A stretch of 64,000 bases of DNA from Lachnospiraceae bacterium. GTDB lineage: Bacteria; Bacillota; Clostridia; Lachnospirales; Lachnospiraceae. The number at the start of each line of letters is the position of its first letter. The stretch's first letter is position 1. The notes below the pieces were generated by a model that was given only the letters and a program-made list of their open reading frames with translations, was not told the origin of the DNA and did not search any database. A program made the translations under genes and the position numbers. The stretch covers positions 1 to 64,000 of the forward strand of contig JAILOK010000094.1 of NCBI GenBank assembly GCA_024690825.1, in the 5' to 3' direction. Below are positions 8,913 through 17,654 of this stretch, piece by piece.

Positions 8913-9047
8913 GTCATTAACTTAAGCAATGCTGCTCTTCGCCAGGCTCCCGTCGGGCCCCTCCGTCCCCTCGCTCCTCCGTCGGCTCGTGTCCGGGTCA
9001 CCTCCCGACTCGCGCCTGTGTTGTAAATATCGACTTAAGTTAATGAC
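8913..9047. mobile_element. Small insertion-like element with 14-bp terminal inverted repeats
   Basis: GTCATTAACTTAAG at 8913-8926 is repeated as its exact complement CTTAAGTTAATGAC at 9034-9047. They enclose about 107 bp that is much richer in G+C than the neighbourhood and has the short stem CCCGTCGGG. No real coding frame is present. Size and terminal repeats fit a MITE-like or dispersed non-coding element. Target-site duplication is not evident. It occupies the gap between modC and the MOSC-MogA gene. Confidence 0.55.
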
Positions 9048-9062
9048 TATCGTAATCATTGG

Positions 9063-10013
9063 TCAGGTTCTCGCACATTCTGACGCACTGCCCCTGAGTA
9101 TTTTGATGCCGTGTTCAAGGGCATCAAGGATGAATCCGAGACTTTCCTCCACAGCCTTCGGGCTCCCGGGAAGGTTGACTATGATGGTCTTTCCCCTTAT
9201 CACCGAAACACCTCTTGAGAGCATTGCCCTGTCGGTGATCCCGGCCGATCTCATCCTGATATATTCCGCGATCCCCGGCGCATTTCGGTGAGCCACCTCC
9301 ATTGTGGCTTCGGGAGTATTGTCTCTTAAGGAGAAACCCGTGCCGCCGCTTGTTATGATAAGATCTGCCTCTCTTCCGTCGCTTAAGCGTATCAGTTCAT
9401 TTTTGAGCTTCACCTTTTCGTCGGGAATGACAAGAGTCTCTATTATCTCATAGCCGTTCTTTTTTAATATCTCACAGGCCTTCGGCCCGGAAAGATCTTC
9501 TCTTTCTCCTTTTGAAGCTTTGTCGCTCAGGATAATGACCGCCGCCTGAAAGGGTCTGTTCTCATCGGGATATTCCACCGTGACTGCATCTCCCTTTCTT
9601 ACCGTGCCGCCTTTAAGCACCTCGGCAAACACTCCTTCTCTCGGCATGATGCAGTCGCCCATCCTTTGATAAACCTGACAATGGGTGTGGCATTCCTTGC
9701 CCCTTTGTGTCATGCGAAGGCACACCTCATCTCCCACCTTGAGCACCGATCCTACCGGAAGGTTTTTGCAGTCGATATCTTCCACCACGAGATTTTCACC
9801 GAAGTCTCCGTTTGTGACCCCGGCTCCTTTTTCATTAAACTCATCCACTCTCATGGCTGACAGCAGGCTTACCTGTCTGTGCCAGTCCCCGGCGTGGGCA
9901 TCGTTTTCTATCCCTCTTCCTTCCACAAACACGGCGGAGGGCACTTCATGCTTTGCCGTGCCTCTTTTTTCACTGATACATACAGCTCTGATCTTTCCTT
10001 CCAAAATCCTCAT
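9063..10013 (-). CDS. MOSC domain-MogA/MoaB fusion protein
   Basis: 316 residues. Residues 1-148 form a MOSC domain with GIENDAHAGDWHRQVSLLS, GDFGENLVVE and a Cys-rich GKECHTHCQVYQ stretch; MOSC domains bind or transfer Mo cofactor sulfur. Residues 150-316 are MogA/MoaB: AAVIILSDKASKGEREDLSGP, ITSGGTGFSLRDNTPEAT and NLPGSPKAVEESL, which adenylate molybdopterin. The fusion joins cofactor activation to sulfuration or delivery. The start overlaps the moaA stop (ATGA). This arrangement is known from other anaerobes as far as I recall. Confidence 0.93.
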   Translation of the reverse strand: MRILEGKIRAVCISEKRGTAKHEVPSAVFVEGRGIENDAHAGDWHRQVSLLSAMRVDEFNEKGAGVTNGDFGENLVVEDIDCKNLPVGSVLKVGDEVCLRMTQRGKECHTHCQVYQRMGDCIMPREGVFAEVLKGGTVRKGDAVTVEYPDENRPFQAAVIILSDKASKGEREDLSGPKACEILKKNGYEIIETLVIPDEKVKLKNELIRLSDGREADLIITSGGTGFSLRDNTPEATMEVAHRNAPGIAEYIRMRSAGITDRAMLSRGVSVIRGKTIIVNLPGSPKAVEESLGFILDALEHGIKILRGSASECART

Positions 10014-10999
10014 CCTCCGATCGCTGCCATCACATGCTTCTCCGATATCCGTTTAAGATTATCAAATGAGTGCTGTGCGGGTTTACATAATATTGCTTCT
10101 TCTATCCCTGCTCTTAATGCCTTTTTCTTATCTTCTTCAGAAAGCCCGCTTCTTATTATGCTTTTAAGATCCACACCCGTTTCAAAGCAGAGGCAGCTTT
10201 TCATGTAACCTAAGGTCGTAAGGCGCACCCGGTTGCAGCTTTGGCAGAACACCCCGTGTATCGCGCTGATAAATCCAACGCTTCCTTTGTATCCGGGTAT
10301 CCTGTAATAAACCGCAGGTCCGTTGCCGTGGCTTTCATTATCTTTTGTCATATCCGGGTATCTTTCCCGTATCGCGGGGATCAGTATATCATGCCCTATC
10401 GCGCGGAAATCTTTTCCGAAGCCTATGGGCATCATCTCGATGAACCTGACATCCACCGGGTTATCTTTTGCAAATCCGATCATGCTGAAAACATCGGACA
10501 GATCCTGCGATCCGTCTATATCGGGGCAGACCGAATTGATCTTTATTTTAATGCCCGACTGAAGCGCCGCCCAGAGTCCTTCAAGCACACGGTCCAGTTC
10601 ATCCCTGCCCGTTAAAGATCTGTATCTTTCCCTGTCCGGAGTATCGATGCTTATATTGATCCCGTCGATACCCGCATCTTTTATTTCAGCCAGATTATCT
10701 TTTAAGAGAACTCCGTTTGTGGTCAGTGTAACCTGCTCTATCCCCGGGATCCTTTTTATCATCCTTATGAGATCACATGCTCCGCGCCTTACGAGCGGCT
10801 CTCCGCCTGTGATCTTTATCTTTTTTATCCCGAGTTTTGCAGCCTCCGTAACGATGCTTATGATCTCCTCAAAGGTAAGGATCTCGCTCATCTTAAAGGA
10901 TTCAATATCCTCCGGCATGCAGTATCTGCATCTAAGATTGCATCTGTCCGTTATCGATATTCGAAGATAATCAATCTCCCGTCCGTATCTGTCCTGCAT
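10010..10999 (-). CDS. moaA: GTP 3',8-cyclase MoaA
   Basis: 329 residues from the ATG at 10999, giving the canonical beginning MQDRYGREIDYLRISITDRCN with a GGGGA site upstream; ATGs at 11002 and 11011 are alternatives. It has the radical SAM CNLRCRYC motif, a second cluster CQSCNRVR followed by a third Cys in SCLCF, and the C-terminal GG pair needed for activity. MoaA rearranges GTP to 3',8-cyclo-GTP, the first step of molybdopterin synthesis. It overlaps the end of fdhD by about 29 bp. Confidence 0.95.
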   Translation of the reverse strand: MQDRYGREIDYLRISITDRCNLRCRYCMPEDIESFKMSEILTFEEIISIVTEAAKLGIKKIKITGGEPLVRRGACDLIRMIKRIPGIEQVTLTTNGVLLKDNLAEIKDAGIDGINISIDTPDRERYRSLTGRDELDRVLEGLWAALQSGIKIKINSVCPDIDGSQDLSDVFSMIGFAKDNPVDVRFIEMMPIGFGKDFRAIGHDILIPAIRERYPDMTKDNESHGNGPAVYYRIPGYKGSVGFISAIHGVFCQSCNRVRLTTLGYMKSCLCFETGVDLKSIIRSGLSEEDKKKALRAGIEEAILCKPAQHSFDNLKRISEKHVMAAIGG

Positions 11000-11696
11000 C
11001 ATCTTCCCCATTGATCACTATAAAGCTGTCAGGCCATGCCCAGCAGACAAGCTTAAGTCCCGCTTCCTTTGCAGCCTTTACGGATGCATCCGTCGGCACG
11101 GCTTTGCTTACAAGAACACCAAGACCTGCCTTTGTCATCTTATCTGCCACATCCTTTGGAACCCTGCCCGAAGTGAAAAGCAAGCATTCACGCATCGGGA
11201 TATCGTTTAACAATGCGTAACCGATGGCCTTATCAAGCATGTTGTGTCTGCTGATATCCTCGGTAATAAAAACGATCTCATCTTTATGCATGAGCATGCA
11301 GACATGGGTTCCGTCAGTTTTTGAATGAAGTCCCTTATTATCTTTAAAATATGCGGTAAGCTTAAATATCTGTTCCGCAGTAAAATGAACAGGTCCTTCG
11401 CATCTCCTGCCCGAAGCTGCGGTCTTATCATCTTTGATCGCAACCCGTGCTCTGTCCCTTTTATCGGACATATAAAATTCCGTTACATCGGAAGCGCTTT
11501 CTATATAATCTTCCGAAAAAAGAAACCCGTAGACAAGTTCCTTTATATCAGTATCCGTACATACTATTGTGCGCAGAATCCTACCTTCTGCGCACACTTC
11601 TATTAAATGTTCCCTGATTATATTTTTTGTGGTCCGTATCCTTTCCCCGTCTGATGTCACCTTGAGGACGGGGATTTCCGCGACATTGTCTTTCAT
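10971..11696 (-). CDS. fdhD: Formate dehydrogenase accessory sulfurtransferase FdhD
   Basis: 241 residues with FdhD features: VYGFLFSEDYI near the N terminus, EDISRHNMLDKAIGYAL and FTSGRVPKDVADKM. FdhD passes sulfur from a cysteine desulfurase to the Mo-bisMGD of formate dehydrogenase. The CxxC usually quoted for E. coli FdhD is not seen; a single Cys in SGRRCEGP sits near that place. The start shares one base with the fdhA stop (TGATG), so the two are translationally coupled. Confidence 0.92.
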   Translation of the reverse strand: MKDNVAEIPVLKVTSDGERIRTTKNIIREHLIEVCAEGRILRTIVCTDTDIKELVYGFLFSEDYIESASDVTEFYMSDKRDRARVAIKDDKTAASGRRCEGPVHFTAEQIFKLTAYFKDNKGLHSKTDGTHVCMLMHKDEIVFITEDISRHNMLDKAIGYALLNDIPMRECLLFTSGRVPKDVADKMTKAGLGVLVSKAVPTDASVKAAKEAGLKLVCWAWPDSFIVINGEDDAGQIRTGD

Positions 11697-14395
11697 CAGA
11701 TCTTTCCTATGTTCACCGCGCAGACCTTGTACTCGGGAATGCGTGCAAATTCATCCAGGGCTGCATTCGTAAGCATGTTTACCGGCGAATCCGGGAAATG
11801 GAACGGCATCCATGTCTCACCTTCGGAAACCTTTCTGCCGACGCGGGCCGTTGCCGTGATCTCGCCTCTCCGGCTTTTAATCTTTATCTTTTCTCCGTTT
11901 TTGATCCCGAGTCTGTCGGCATCTTTATAATTTACCTCTATAAAGCCTTCGCCTGATATTTCCATGAGTCCCGGTGAACGCGAGGTCATGGCTGCCGCAT
12001 TGTAGTGATAGAGGATGCGGCCGGTCGTGAGCATGAACGGATATTCTTCATCAGGAAGCTCGTTTGCAGGCTTGTACTCTACGCTGTAAAGCAGTGCCCT
12101 TCCCCTTGCCGGATGACCCACATGCATAATGGGAGTTCCCGGATGATCCTTACCTTTGCAGGGCCATTGCAGTGTCTCGCCGCTATCAAGTCTTTCATGC
12201 GAGATACCCGCAAAGCTCGGAGTCACAGAGGCGATCTCATCCATGATCTCGGCTGCAGTCAGATACGGCTGGGGATAGCCCATGGCATTCATGAGGTCGA
12301 TCAGTATATCCGTGTCAAGCCTCATATCGCCTTCTAAAGTGACCGCTTTTCTGATCCTCTGGACACGCCTTTCGGTATTGGTAAATGTTCCTTCTTTTTC
12401 GGCAAAGCTCACACCCGGAAGGATCACATCCGCATACTCTGCGGTCTTTGTCATAAAGAGCTCCTGAACCACAAAGAATTCAAGGCTTTCAAGCGCTTTT
12501 ATTATATGATGCGTATCCGGATCGGAAACGACCGGATCCTCTCCGAAGATGTAAAGTCCTTTGATCTTTCCCTCGATCGCGGCAGGGAACACCTCGGTTG
12601 CCTTCAACCCCGGGGTGGGATTGAGTTCCATTCCCCATGCTTTTTCAAATTTCTTTCTGACTTCTTCGTTGTCAACCTTCTGGTAACCCGGATAGTCTGT
12701 GGGCATGGCGCCCATGTCGCAGGCTCCCTGCACATTGTTCTGTCCGCGCAGGGGATTGACTCCGCAGCCGCTCTTTCCGATCTTGCCGCAAAGAACAGCC
12801 ATATCGGACATGCACATAACTCCCTCGGTTCCCGTAGAATGCTCCGTGACGCCAAGGCAGTAGATGATAGGAGCCTTCTTTGCCGTTGCATACATGCGGG
12901 CTGCCTCTATGAGCCTGTCGGGATCTATGTGGCAGATCTCACCGACCCTTTCGGGCGTATATTCTTCTACCAGTTTTTTCAGTTCTTCAAAGCCTTCCGC
13001 ATTTTCCTCAATGTATTCATGATCTATGAGATCCTCTTTGATCATGACATGCATCATGCCGTTTGCAAAAGCCACATTTGTACCGGGCCTGATCTTGAGG
13101 TGGATGTCGGCCTGCTTTGCAAGCCCGATGTCTCTGGGATCCACCACGATGAGCCTTGTGCCGTTCTTCACCGCGCGTCTTATCTGCATGCCGACGACAG
13201 GATGCGCTTCCTCGGGATTGGAACCCACAAGCAGTATGCAGTCTACATCATGGGTTATATCATGTATGGGATTTGTCATGGCGCCAGACCCCAGTGTTTT
13301 TGCAAGTCCCGCCACTGTCGCAGAGTGACATACTCTTGCGCAGTTGTCCGTATTATTGGTCCCAAAACAGGTACGCACCATCTTCTGGACCATGTAGATA
13401 TCTTCGTTTGCCGAGCGCGAGCAGGCAAAACCTGCCAGGGCTTCGCTTCCGTATTTTTCCTTTATCTCCATGAAGCGTTTTGCCGTATAGCTTATGGCCT
13501 CTTCCCATGTCGCTTCCTTAAATTCTCCGGTCTTTTTATCCTTTATGAGAGGCTTTGTGATGCGGTCGTTTGAATGTATGAAATCAAAGCTTCCCGAGCG
13601 TCCCTTGACACAGAGTCTGCTGTGGTTTGAGGGACCCTTGGACGGCTCTACATTTACTACCTTATTATCCTTTACGACCAGATAGAACTGACAGCCTGTT
13701 GCACAGTGAGGACAGGTGGTAAGAACCTTTTTAACCTCCCACTCCCTGTACTTTGCTTCACGCTTCAGGGTCAGCGCACCGGTTGGACATACGCTTGCGC
13801 AGTTTCCGCAGGATTCGCAGCCGGTCTCTTTATAATCGCTTCCAAACGGCGCATCCACAACATGGAAGGTTCCTGCACGGCTGTTATTTAAAGCACCGTT
13901 GCACGCTATGTTATGGCATACCCCGATACATCTGAGACAATGGATACATTTGCTCGGATCGTAACTGATGTATGGATTGGAATCAAAAACAGGCAGTTTC
14001 CTTTCGATGGTATGACGGGTCCCGATATGATCTGCATGTTTCACATCGTAGCGGTTGCACATATCCTGAAGCTCGCAGCTTCCGTTTTTGGGACAGCTCA
14101 TGCAGTCAAGATTATGGTTGGAAAGCAGGAGCTTTAACATGCTTTTCCTGTATTCTTCCAGATCCTCCGTATGTGTTGTGACTGTCATGCCGTCCTTTGC
14201 CCTTGTTCTGCAGGCCGGAAGGAAATTTTCAAAACCTTTAACTTCGACCACGCAGAGCCTGCAGGAGCCCGCGTTGCTTACTCCCTCCAAAAAACAGAGC
14301 GTAGGTATGTATATATCATTTGCCCTTGCGATATCAAGGATCGTTGAGCCTTCTTTGGCTTCATATTCTTTTCCGTTTATCTTTACAGTGATCAT
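11696..14395 (-). CDS. fdhA: Formate dehydrogenase catalytic subunit, NuoG-like, cysteine form
   Basis: 899 residues from the ATG at 14395, which overlaps the upstream stop (ATGA). Order of domains: [2Fe-2S] ferredoxin-like (about 1-75, CFLEGVSNAGSCRLC), His/Cys cluster segment (CMSCPKNGSCELQ), two 4Fe-4S motifs (CIHCLRCIGVC, CESCGNCASVCPTGAL), the molybdopterin oxidoreductase core starting with CPHCATGCQF, and a C-terminal dinucleotide-binding domain. The active-site stretch reads NCARVCHSATV, so the Mo ligand is Cys, not selenocysteine. It oxidises formate or reduces CO2 in the cytoplasm. The FdhB-like neighbour implies NAD(P)H linkage. Confidence 0.94.
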   Translation of the reverse strand: MITVKINGKEYEAKEGSTILDIARANDIYIPTLCFLEGVSNAGSCRLCVVEVKGFENFLPACRTRAKDGMTVTTHTEDLEEYRKSMLKLLLSNHNLDCMSCPKNGSCELQDMCNRYDVKHADHIGTRHTIERKLPVFDSNPYISYDPSKCIHCLRCIGVCHNIACNGALNNSRAGTFHVVDAPFGSDYKETGCESCGNCASVCPTGALTLKREAKYREWEVKKVLTTCPHCATGCQFYLVVKDNKVVNVEPSKGPSNHSRLCVKGRSGSFDFIHSNDRITKPLIKDKKTGEFKEATWEEAISYTAKRFMEIKEKYGSEALAGFACSRSANEDIYMVQKMVRTCFGTNNTDNCARVCHSATVAGLAKTLGSGAMTNPIHDITHDVDCILLVGSNPEEAHPVVGMQIRRAVKNGTRLIVVDPRDIGLAKQADIHLKIRPGTNVAFANGMMHVMIKEDLIDHEYIEENAEGFEELKKLVEEYTPERVGEICHIDPDRLIEAARMYATAKKAPIIYCLGVTEHSTGTEGVMCMSDMAVLCGKIGKSGCGVNPLRGQNNVQGACDMGAMPTDYPGYQKVDNEEVRKKFEKAWGMELNPTPGLKATEVFPAAIEGKIKGLYIFGEDPVVSDPDTHHIIKALESLEFFVVQELFMTKTAEYADVILPGVSFAEKEGTFTNTERRVQRIRKAVTLEGDMRLDTDILIDLMNAMGYPQPYLTAAEIMDEIASVTPSFAGISHERLDSGETLQWPCKGKDHPGTPIMHVGHPARGRALLYSVEYKPANELPDEEYPFMLTTGRILYHYNAAAMTSRSPGLMEISGEGFIEVNYKDADRLGIKNGEKIKIKSRRGEITATARVGRKVSEGETWMPFHFPDSPVNMLTNAALDEFARIPEYKVCAVNIGKI

Positions 14396-16224
14396 TCGCC
14401 TCTGCCTCCCTCCATGGTTCCGCATCCGTAGTGGTCGCAGCGAAGACATCTGCCAGACTCACGCGCAGCTTCTTCGCATGTCATGGACATCTCCACAAAG
14501 TCGAAATTATTCATTCTTTCTGCCGGATCCTTTTCCTCTATTTCCGCACGTCCCGTGGGAATACAGGGATTCGGATATGCCGGAGGGATCAGGGGCTTGC
14601 CCTGTATCTTATGGTGATATCCGAGATATTCATCGATATTTGCCGCTGCCACCTGTCCTGCGGCAATGGCGTTTATCGCAGTGGAGGGTCCGGTCACGCA
14701 GTCGCCTCCTGAGAAGACTCCGTCCATTTCCGACACCATGCAGGTTTCATCCGCGATGATGCGTCCCCTGTTTACAGGCACGCCTTCTTTTTCAAAATCC
14801 TCCACATCACTTCTCTGTCCGACTCCAAGGATCAGATAATCACATTTGAAACGATACGGATAATTGCTAGAGTGCTCGGTCGTCATCATGCCGTATTCGT
14901 CGTATTCCGCAACTATCTCGGGCTGCAGCCAGACTGAAACCACCTCGTTCGTCTCTTTGTCCGTCTCTATATGAAGGAAGGATAAAAGTGTCCTGAATTT
15001 CACTCCTTCCTGAGTAGCGCTCCTGATCTCCTCGGGCAGTGCGGTATAGTCGTCTCTTTTTCTCGTAAATACATGTATGGTCTCGGCATTTAAGCGTACT
15101 GCCGTCCTGGCCGCATCCATGGCTACATTTCCGCCTCCGATAAGAACTACTTTCTTTCCGGTAAGATCCGGAGCCTTGCCGTTTGCCACAAGCTGCAGGA
15201 AGTCCGCAGCGGGAATGACATTTTTCGCATCGGCATTGTCCATGGGCATCCGGTTTCCGAGCTGGGCTCCCAGCCCTAAGAACACGGCATCATATTTTTC
15301 CTTCAGTTCCTTAAAGGTTATATCCCGGCCGACCTTCGTCCTGTAATTCACTTTGATATCGCCTGCACTTAAGATCGCTTTGATATCCTCGTCAAGCCTT
15401 TCCTTTGGCAGACGGTATTCGGGTATGCCGTATCTGAGCATTCCTCCGAGTTTTTCATGCTCCTCAAAGATCTCGGCCTCATGTCCCATGAGCGTGAGGA
15501 AATAAGCTGCCGTCATGCCCGCCGGTCCGCCTCCGACTATCGCGACCTTCTTTCCTGTCTTCACATTTGCTTTTGGAGTCTCAACCGTGTCGGCATGCGA
15601 CTGATCTACCGCATATTTCTTTAACCCTCTTATATTTAAGGGTGCATCCACAAGTGCTCTCCTGCACTTTCTCTCGCAGGGATGCTCGCATATCATGGCG
15701 CAGGCTGTAGGGAACGGATTGCGGTCACGGATCACCTTTACCGCGCCCTCGTAGTTTTCTTCTTTTATCATTGCGATGTAACCGGGTACATCCACATGAG
15801 CGGGACACAGCGTGATACACGGCACCGTCTGTACTACGTTCTCGGCACATCTTCCGTGCTCTATATGGCTTTCATATTCGTCGGCAAACTCGCTTAAGGA
15901 ATCAAGGATGAGGTTTGCGCCCACAACACCCACGGCGCAGTCTGCCGTCCTGGCGATCATCCTGCACTTTTCCTCCATGAGCTTCAGTGTTTCCTTTGTG
16001 GCATCCCCGTTCAGGATGGATTTGAGATAATAATCCACCTCCGCCAGTCCGTCCCTGCAGGGCACGCATTTGCCGCATGACTGGTTCATCGATATATGCA
16101 GAAGCGACCTGTAAAGTGCCAGAGGACACATGCCCGGCGGGTAGGAGGTCATCCTCGACCTGAACTTCCGGAGGGCCACATCTATCCTCTCATTCATATT
16201 CCCGCGCTTCGTCAGTTTTTTCAT
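14392..16224 (-). CDS. NAD(P)-linked FDH flavoprotein subunit: NuoF-type Fe-S tail fused to GltD/NfnB-like oxidoreductase
   Basis: 610 residues. Residues about 35-115 match the C-terminal 4Fe-4S part of NuoF (SCGKCVPCRDG and a later Cys in TADCAVG). The FMN/NADH part of NuoF is absent. Residues 130-600 resemble the glutamate synthase small subunit: CITLCPAHVDVPGYI, ICEHPCERKCRR, FAD motif GGGPAGMTAAYFL, NADPH motif IGGGNVAMDAARTA and GVFSGGDCVTGPSTA. A further CLRCDHYGC lies at the end. It should pass electrons between FdhA and NAD(P)H. It heads the operon, with a TATAAT promoter upstream. Confidence 0.9.
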   Translation of the reverse strand: MKKLTKRGNMNERIDVALRKFRSRMTSYPPGMCPLALYRSLLHISMNQSCGKCVPCRDGLAEVDYYLKSILNGDATKETLKLMEEKCRMIARTADCAVGVVGANLILDSLSEFADEYESHIEHGRCAENVVQTVPCITLCPAHVDVPGYIAMIKEENYEGAVKVIRDRNPFPTACAMICEHPCERKCRRALVDAPLNIRGLKKYAVDQSHADTVETPKANVKTGKKVAIVGGGPAGMTAAYFLTLMGHEAEIFEEHEKLGGMLRYGIPEYRLPKERLDEDIKAILSAGDIKVNYRTKVGRDITFKELKEKYDAVFLGLGAQLGNRMPMDNADAKNVIPAADFLQLVANGKAPDLTGKKVVLIGGGNVAMDAARTAVRLNAETIHVFTRKRDDYTALPEEIRSATQEGVKFRTLLSFLHIETDKETNEVVSVWLQPEIVAEYDEYGMMTTEHSSNYPYRFKCDYLILGVGQRSDVEDFEKEGVPVNRGRIIADETCMVSEMDGVFSGGDCVTGPSTAINAIAAGQVAAANIDEYLGYHHKIQGKPLIPPAYPNPCIPTGRAEIEEKDPAERMNNFDFVEMSMTCEEAARESGRCLRCDHYGCGTMEGGRGE

Positions 16225-16266
16225 ATCAACATCGATTCCTTTCTTAAAGAAACAGTCAGATAGTTA

Positions 16267-16295
16267 ATTATACCACAAAATTCTTTTTTTTTCAG
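16267..16295 (-). promoter_or_regulatory. Promoter of the formate dehydrogenase-molybdenum operon
   Basis: Minus-strand -10 TATAAT at 16267-16272 and -35 CTGAAA at 16290-16295, 17 bp apart, about 45 bp before the first start codon. It lies back to back with the SPFH promoter. A single promoter here could drive the tightly packed genes as far as 264. Confidence 0.6.
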
Positions 16296-16312
16296 GTGAT
16301 CGTATCCGCGTA

Positions 16313-16351
16313 TTGACATTTCGAAATCTTAGTGATATCTTTTTGATATCA
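16313..16351 (+). promoter_or_regulatory. SPFH gene promoter with palindromic operator
   Basis: TTGACA at 16313-16318 and TATCTT at 16336-16341 are 17 bp apart. A perfect 7-bp inverted repeat, TGATATC-N5-GATATCA (16333-16351), overlaps the -10 and the likely start of transcription, where a repressor would block the promoter. The small ribbon-helix-helix protein encoded two genes downstream is an obvious candidate to bind it, but this is inference. Confidence 0.6.
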
Positions 16352-16383
16352 TAATAAATGTAACACAAAAGGAGGAACCTGTC

Positions 16384-17418
16384 ATGCAGGAAAATGTAAA
16401 CAGTAATGTTCAGGAAAAAGTGCTCGAGGGGCACAGGAACGGTGGTCTGGTGTTGACGCTTGTGATCATAGCTTATCTCTTCTCGTTCATATTGTTTCTC
16501 TTTGGAGTAGCAGCATCCGGCCTGCTGGCTTTTGTGTCGGTGCTCTGGATGACATTCGGATGGATACTTCTTTTGGGACTGAAGGTCTTAAAACCCAATG
16601 AAGCCCTGGTACTTACTCTTTTCGGAAGATATGTCGGGACCATAAAAGGCGACGGATTTTTCTGGGTCAATCCCTTCTGCACTGCCTTTAATCCCGCCGC
16701 AGCTACAAGGCTGGAACAGAGCGGCGATGCTCCGGGCAGCAAGAGAGGCTCCGCTTCTGCAGCTGTTGAGACCGTAACAGTCTCATCGCAGATCAACGGT
16801 CTGTCAAAAAAGATATCGCTGAAGGTTATGACCCTGTCCAATAACAGACAGAAAGTAAATGATGTCCTCGGCAATCCCGTTGAAGTTGCAGTAGCCGTCA
16901 TGTGGAAGGTGACAGATACCGCAAAGGCAGTTTTTGAAGTAGATAATTATAAAGAATATCTCTCGCTTCAATGCGACAGCGCAGTAAGAAATGTGGTAAA
17001 AAAATACCCTTATGACGTGACTGACAATGTGGATACTACAGGCGACGGAAACTCTGATGACGGAAGCCTGCGCGGTTCGACGGAGATAGTTGCGGCAAGG
17101 ATCAGGGAAGAAATCCAGGAAAAGGTTAGTGATGCAGGTCTTGAGATCGTGGATGCAAGGATCACATACCTTGCGTACGCACCCGAGATCGCTGCCGCCA
17201 TGCTTCAAAGACAGCAGGCCGCAGCCGTAGTCGATGCCAGGAAACTGATCGTTGACGGTGCCGTAGGCATGGTCGAGCTTGCTCTTGAAAGACTCAATGA
17301 AAAGCACACCGTGGAGCTTGATGAAGAGCGCAAAGCTGCCATGGTTTCAAATCTTCTGGTAGTGCTGTGCGGCAATCACGATGCACAGCCTGTGGTCAAT
17401 TCAGGGAGTCTTTATTGA
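16384..17418 (+). CDS. SPFH/band 7 domain membrane protein
   Basis: 344 residues with an AAAGGAGGA site. Two adjacent N-terminal hydrophobic segments (about 19-70) are followed by [30 protein letters not shown], the typical entry to a band 7 domain, and a long helical region rich in Ala and Glu that ends with an Ala/Gln-rich stretch. Such proteins oligomerise in membrane microdomains and scaffold other proteins. The stop codon overlaps the start of a DNA-binding protein gene (TGATG), so both are made together. Confidence 0.9.
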   Translation: MQENVNSNVQEKVLEGHRNGGLVLTLVIIAYLFSFILFLFGVAASGLLAFVSVLWMTFGWILLLGLKVLKPNEALVLTLFGRYVGTIKGDGFFWVNPFCTAFNPAAATRLEQSGDAPGSKRGSASAAVETVTVSSQINGLSKKISLKVMTLSNNRQKVNDVLGNPVEVAVAVMWKVTDTAKAVFEVDNYKEYLSLQCDSAVRNVVKKYPYDVTDNVDTTGDGNSDDGSLRGSTEIVAARIREEIQEKVSDAGLEIVDARITYLAYAPEIAAAMLQRQQAAAVVDARKLIVDGAVGMVELALERLNEKHTVELDEERKAAMVSNLLVVLCGNHDAQPVVNSGSLY

Positions 17419-17600
17419 TGGCCGACAAGAAACAGGTACCCTTACGTCTTTCTGAGAAACTGTATAATGAGATCGCTGCCTGGGCGGATGATGATTTCCG
17501 CTCAGTCAACGGTCAGATCGAATATCTCCTGACCCAGTGCGTCAGGCAGAGAAAAAAGGACGGGAAATATACACCGGATACAAAATATGAAAAGATATAA
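17418..17600 (+). CDS. Arc-like ribbon-helix-helix protein
   Basis: 60 residues starting at the ATG that overlaps the SPFH stop. The sequence [20 protein letters not shown]...[10 protein letters not shown] has the beta strand-helix-helix pattern of Arc/MetJ-type repressors. It is basic at the C terminus. It may bind the palindrome in the promoter of its own operon. I recall the same SPFH plus small RHH pair from other Firmicutes, but could not check this. Confidence 0.8.
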   Translation: MADKKQVPLRLSEKLYNEIAAWADDDFRSVNGQIEYLLTQCVRQRKKDGKYTPDTKYEKI

Positions 17601-17654
17601 AAAGATAAACAAACCGATTTCCGTTATTGTATGAATTTTTCAGGAGACAAACAG

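Noticed and set aside
12506-13573. Plus-strand open frame of 355 codons opposite fdhA
   Set aside because: It is the complement of the well-supported formate dehydrogenase gene, has no family motif and no suitable ribosome site.
11696-14395. Selenocysteine in formate dehydrogenase
   Set aside because: The active-site motif reads NCARVCHSATV with a normal Cys codon and no in-frame TGA.
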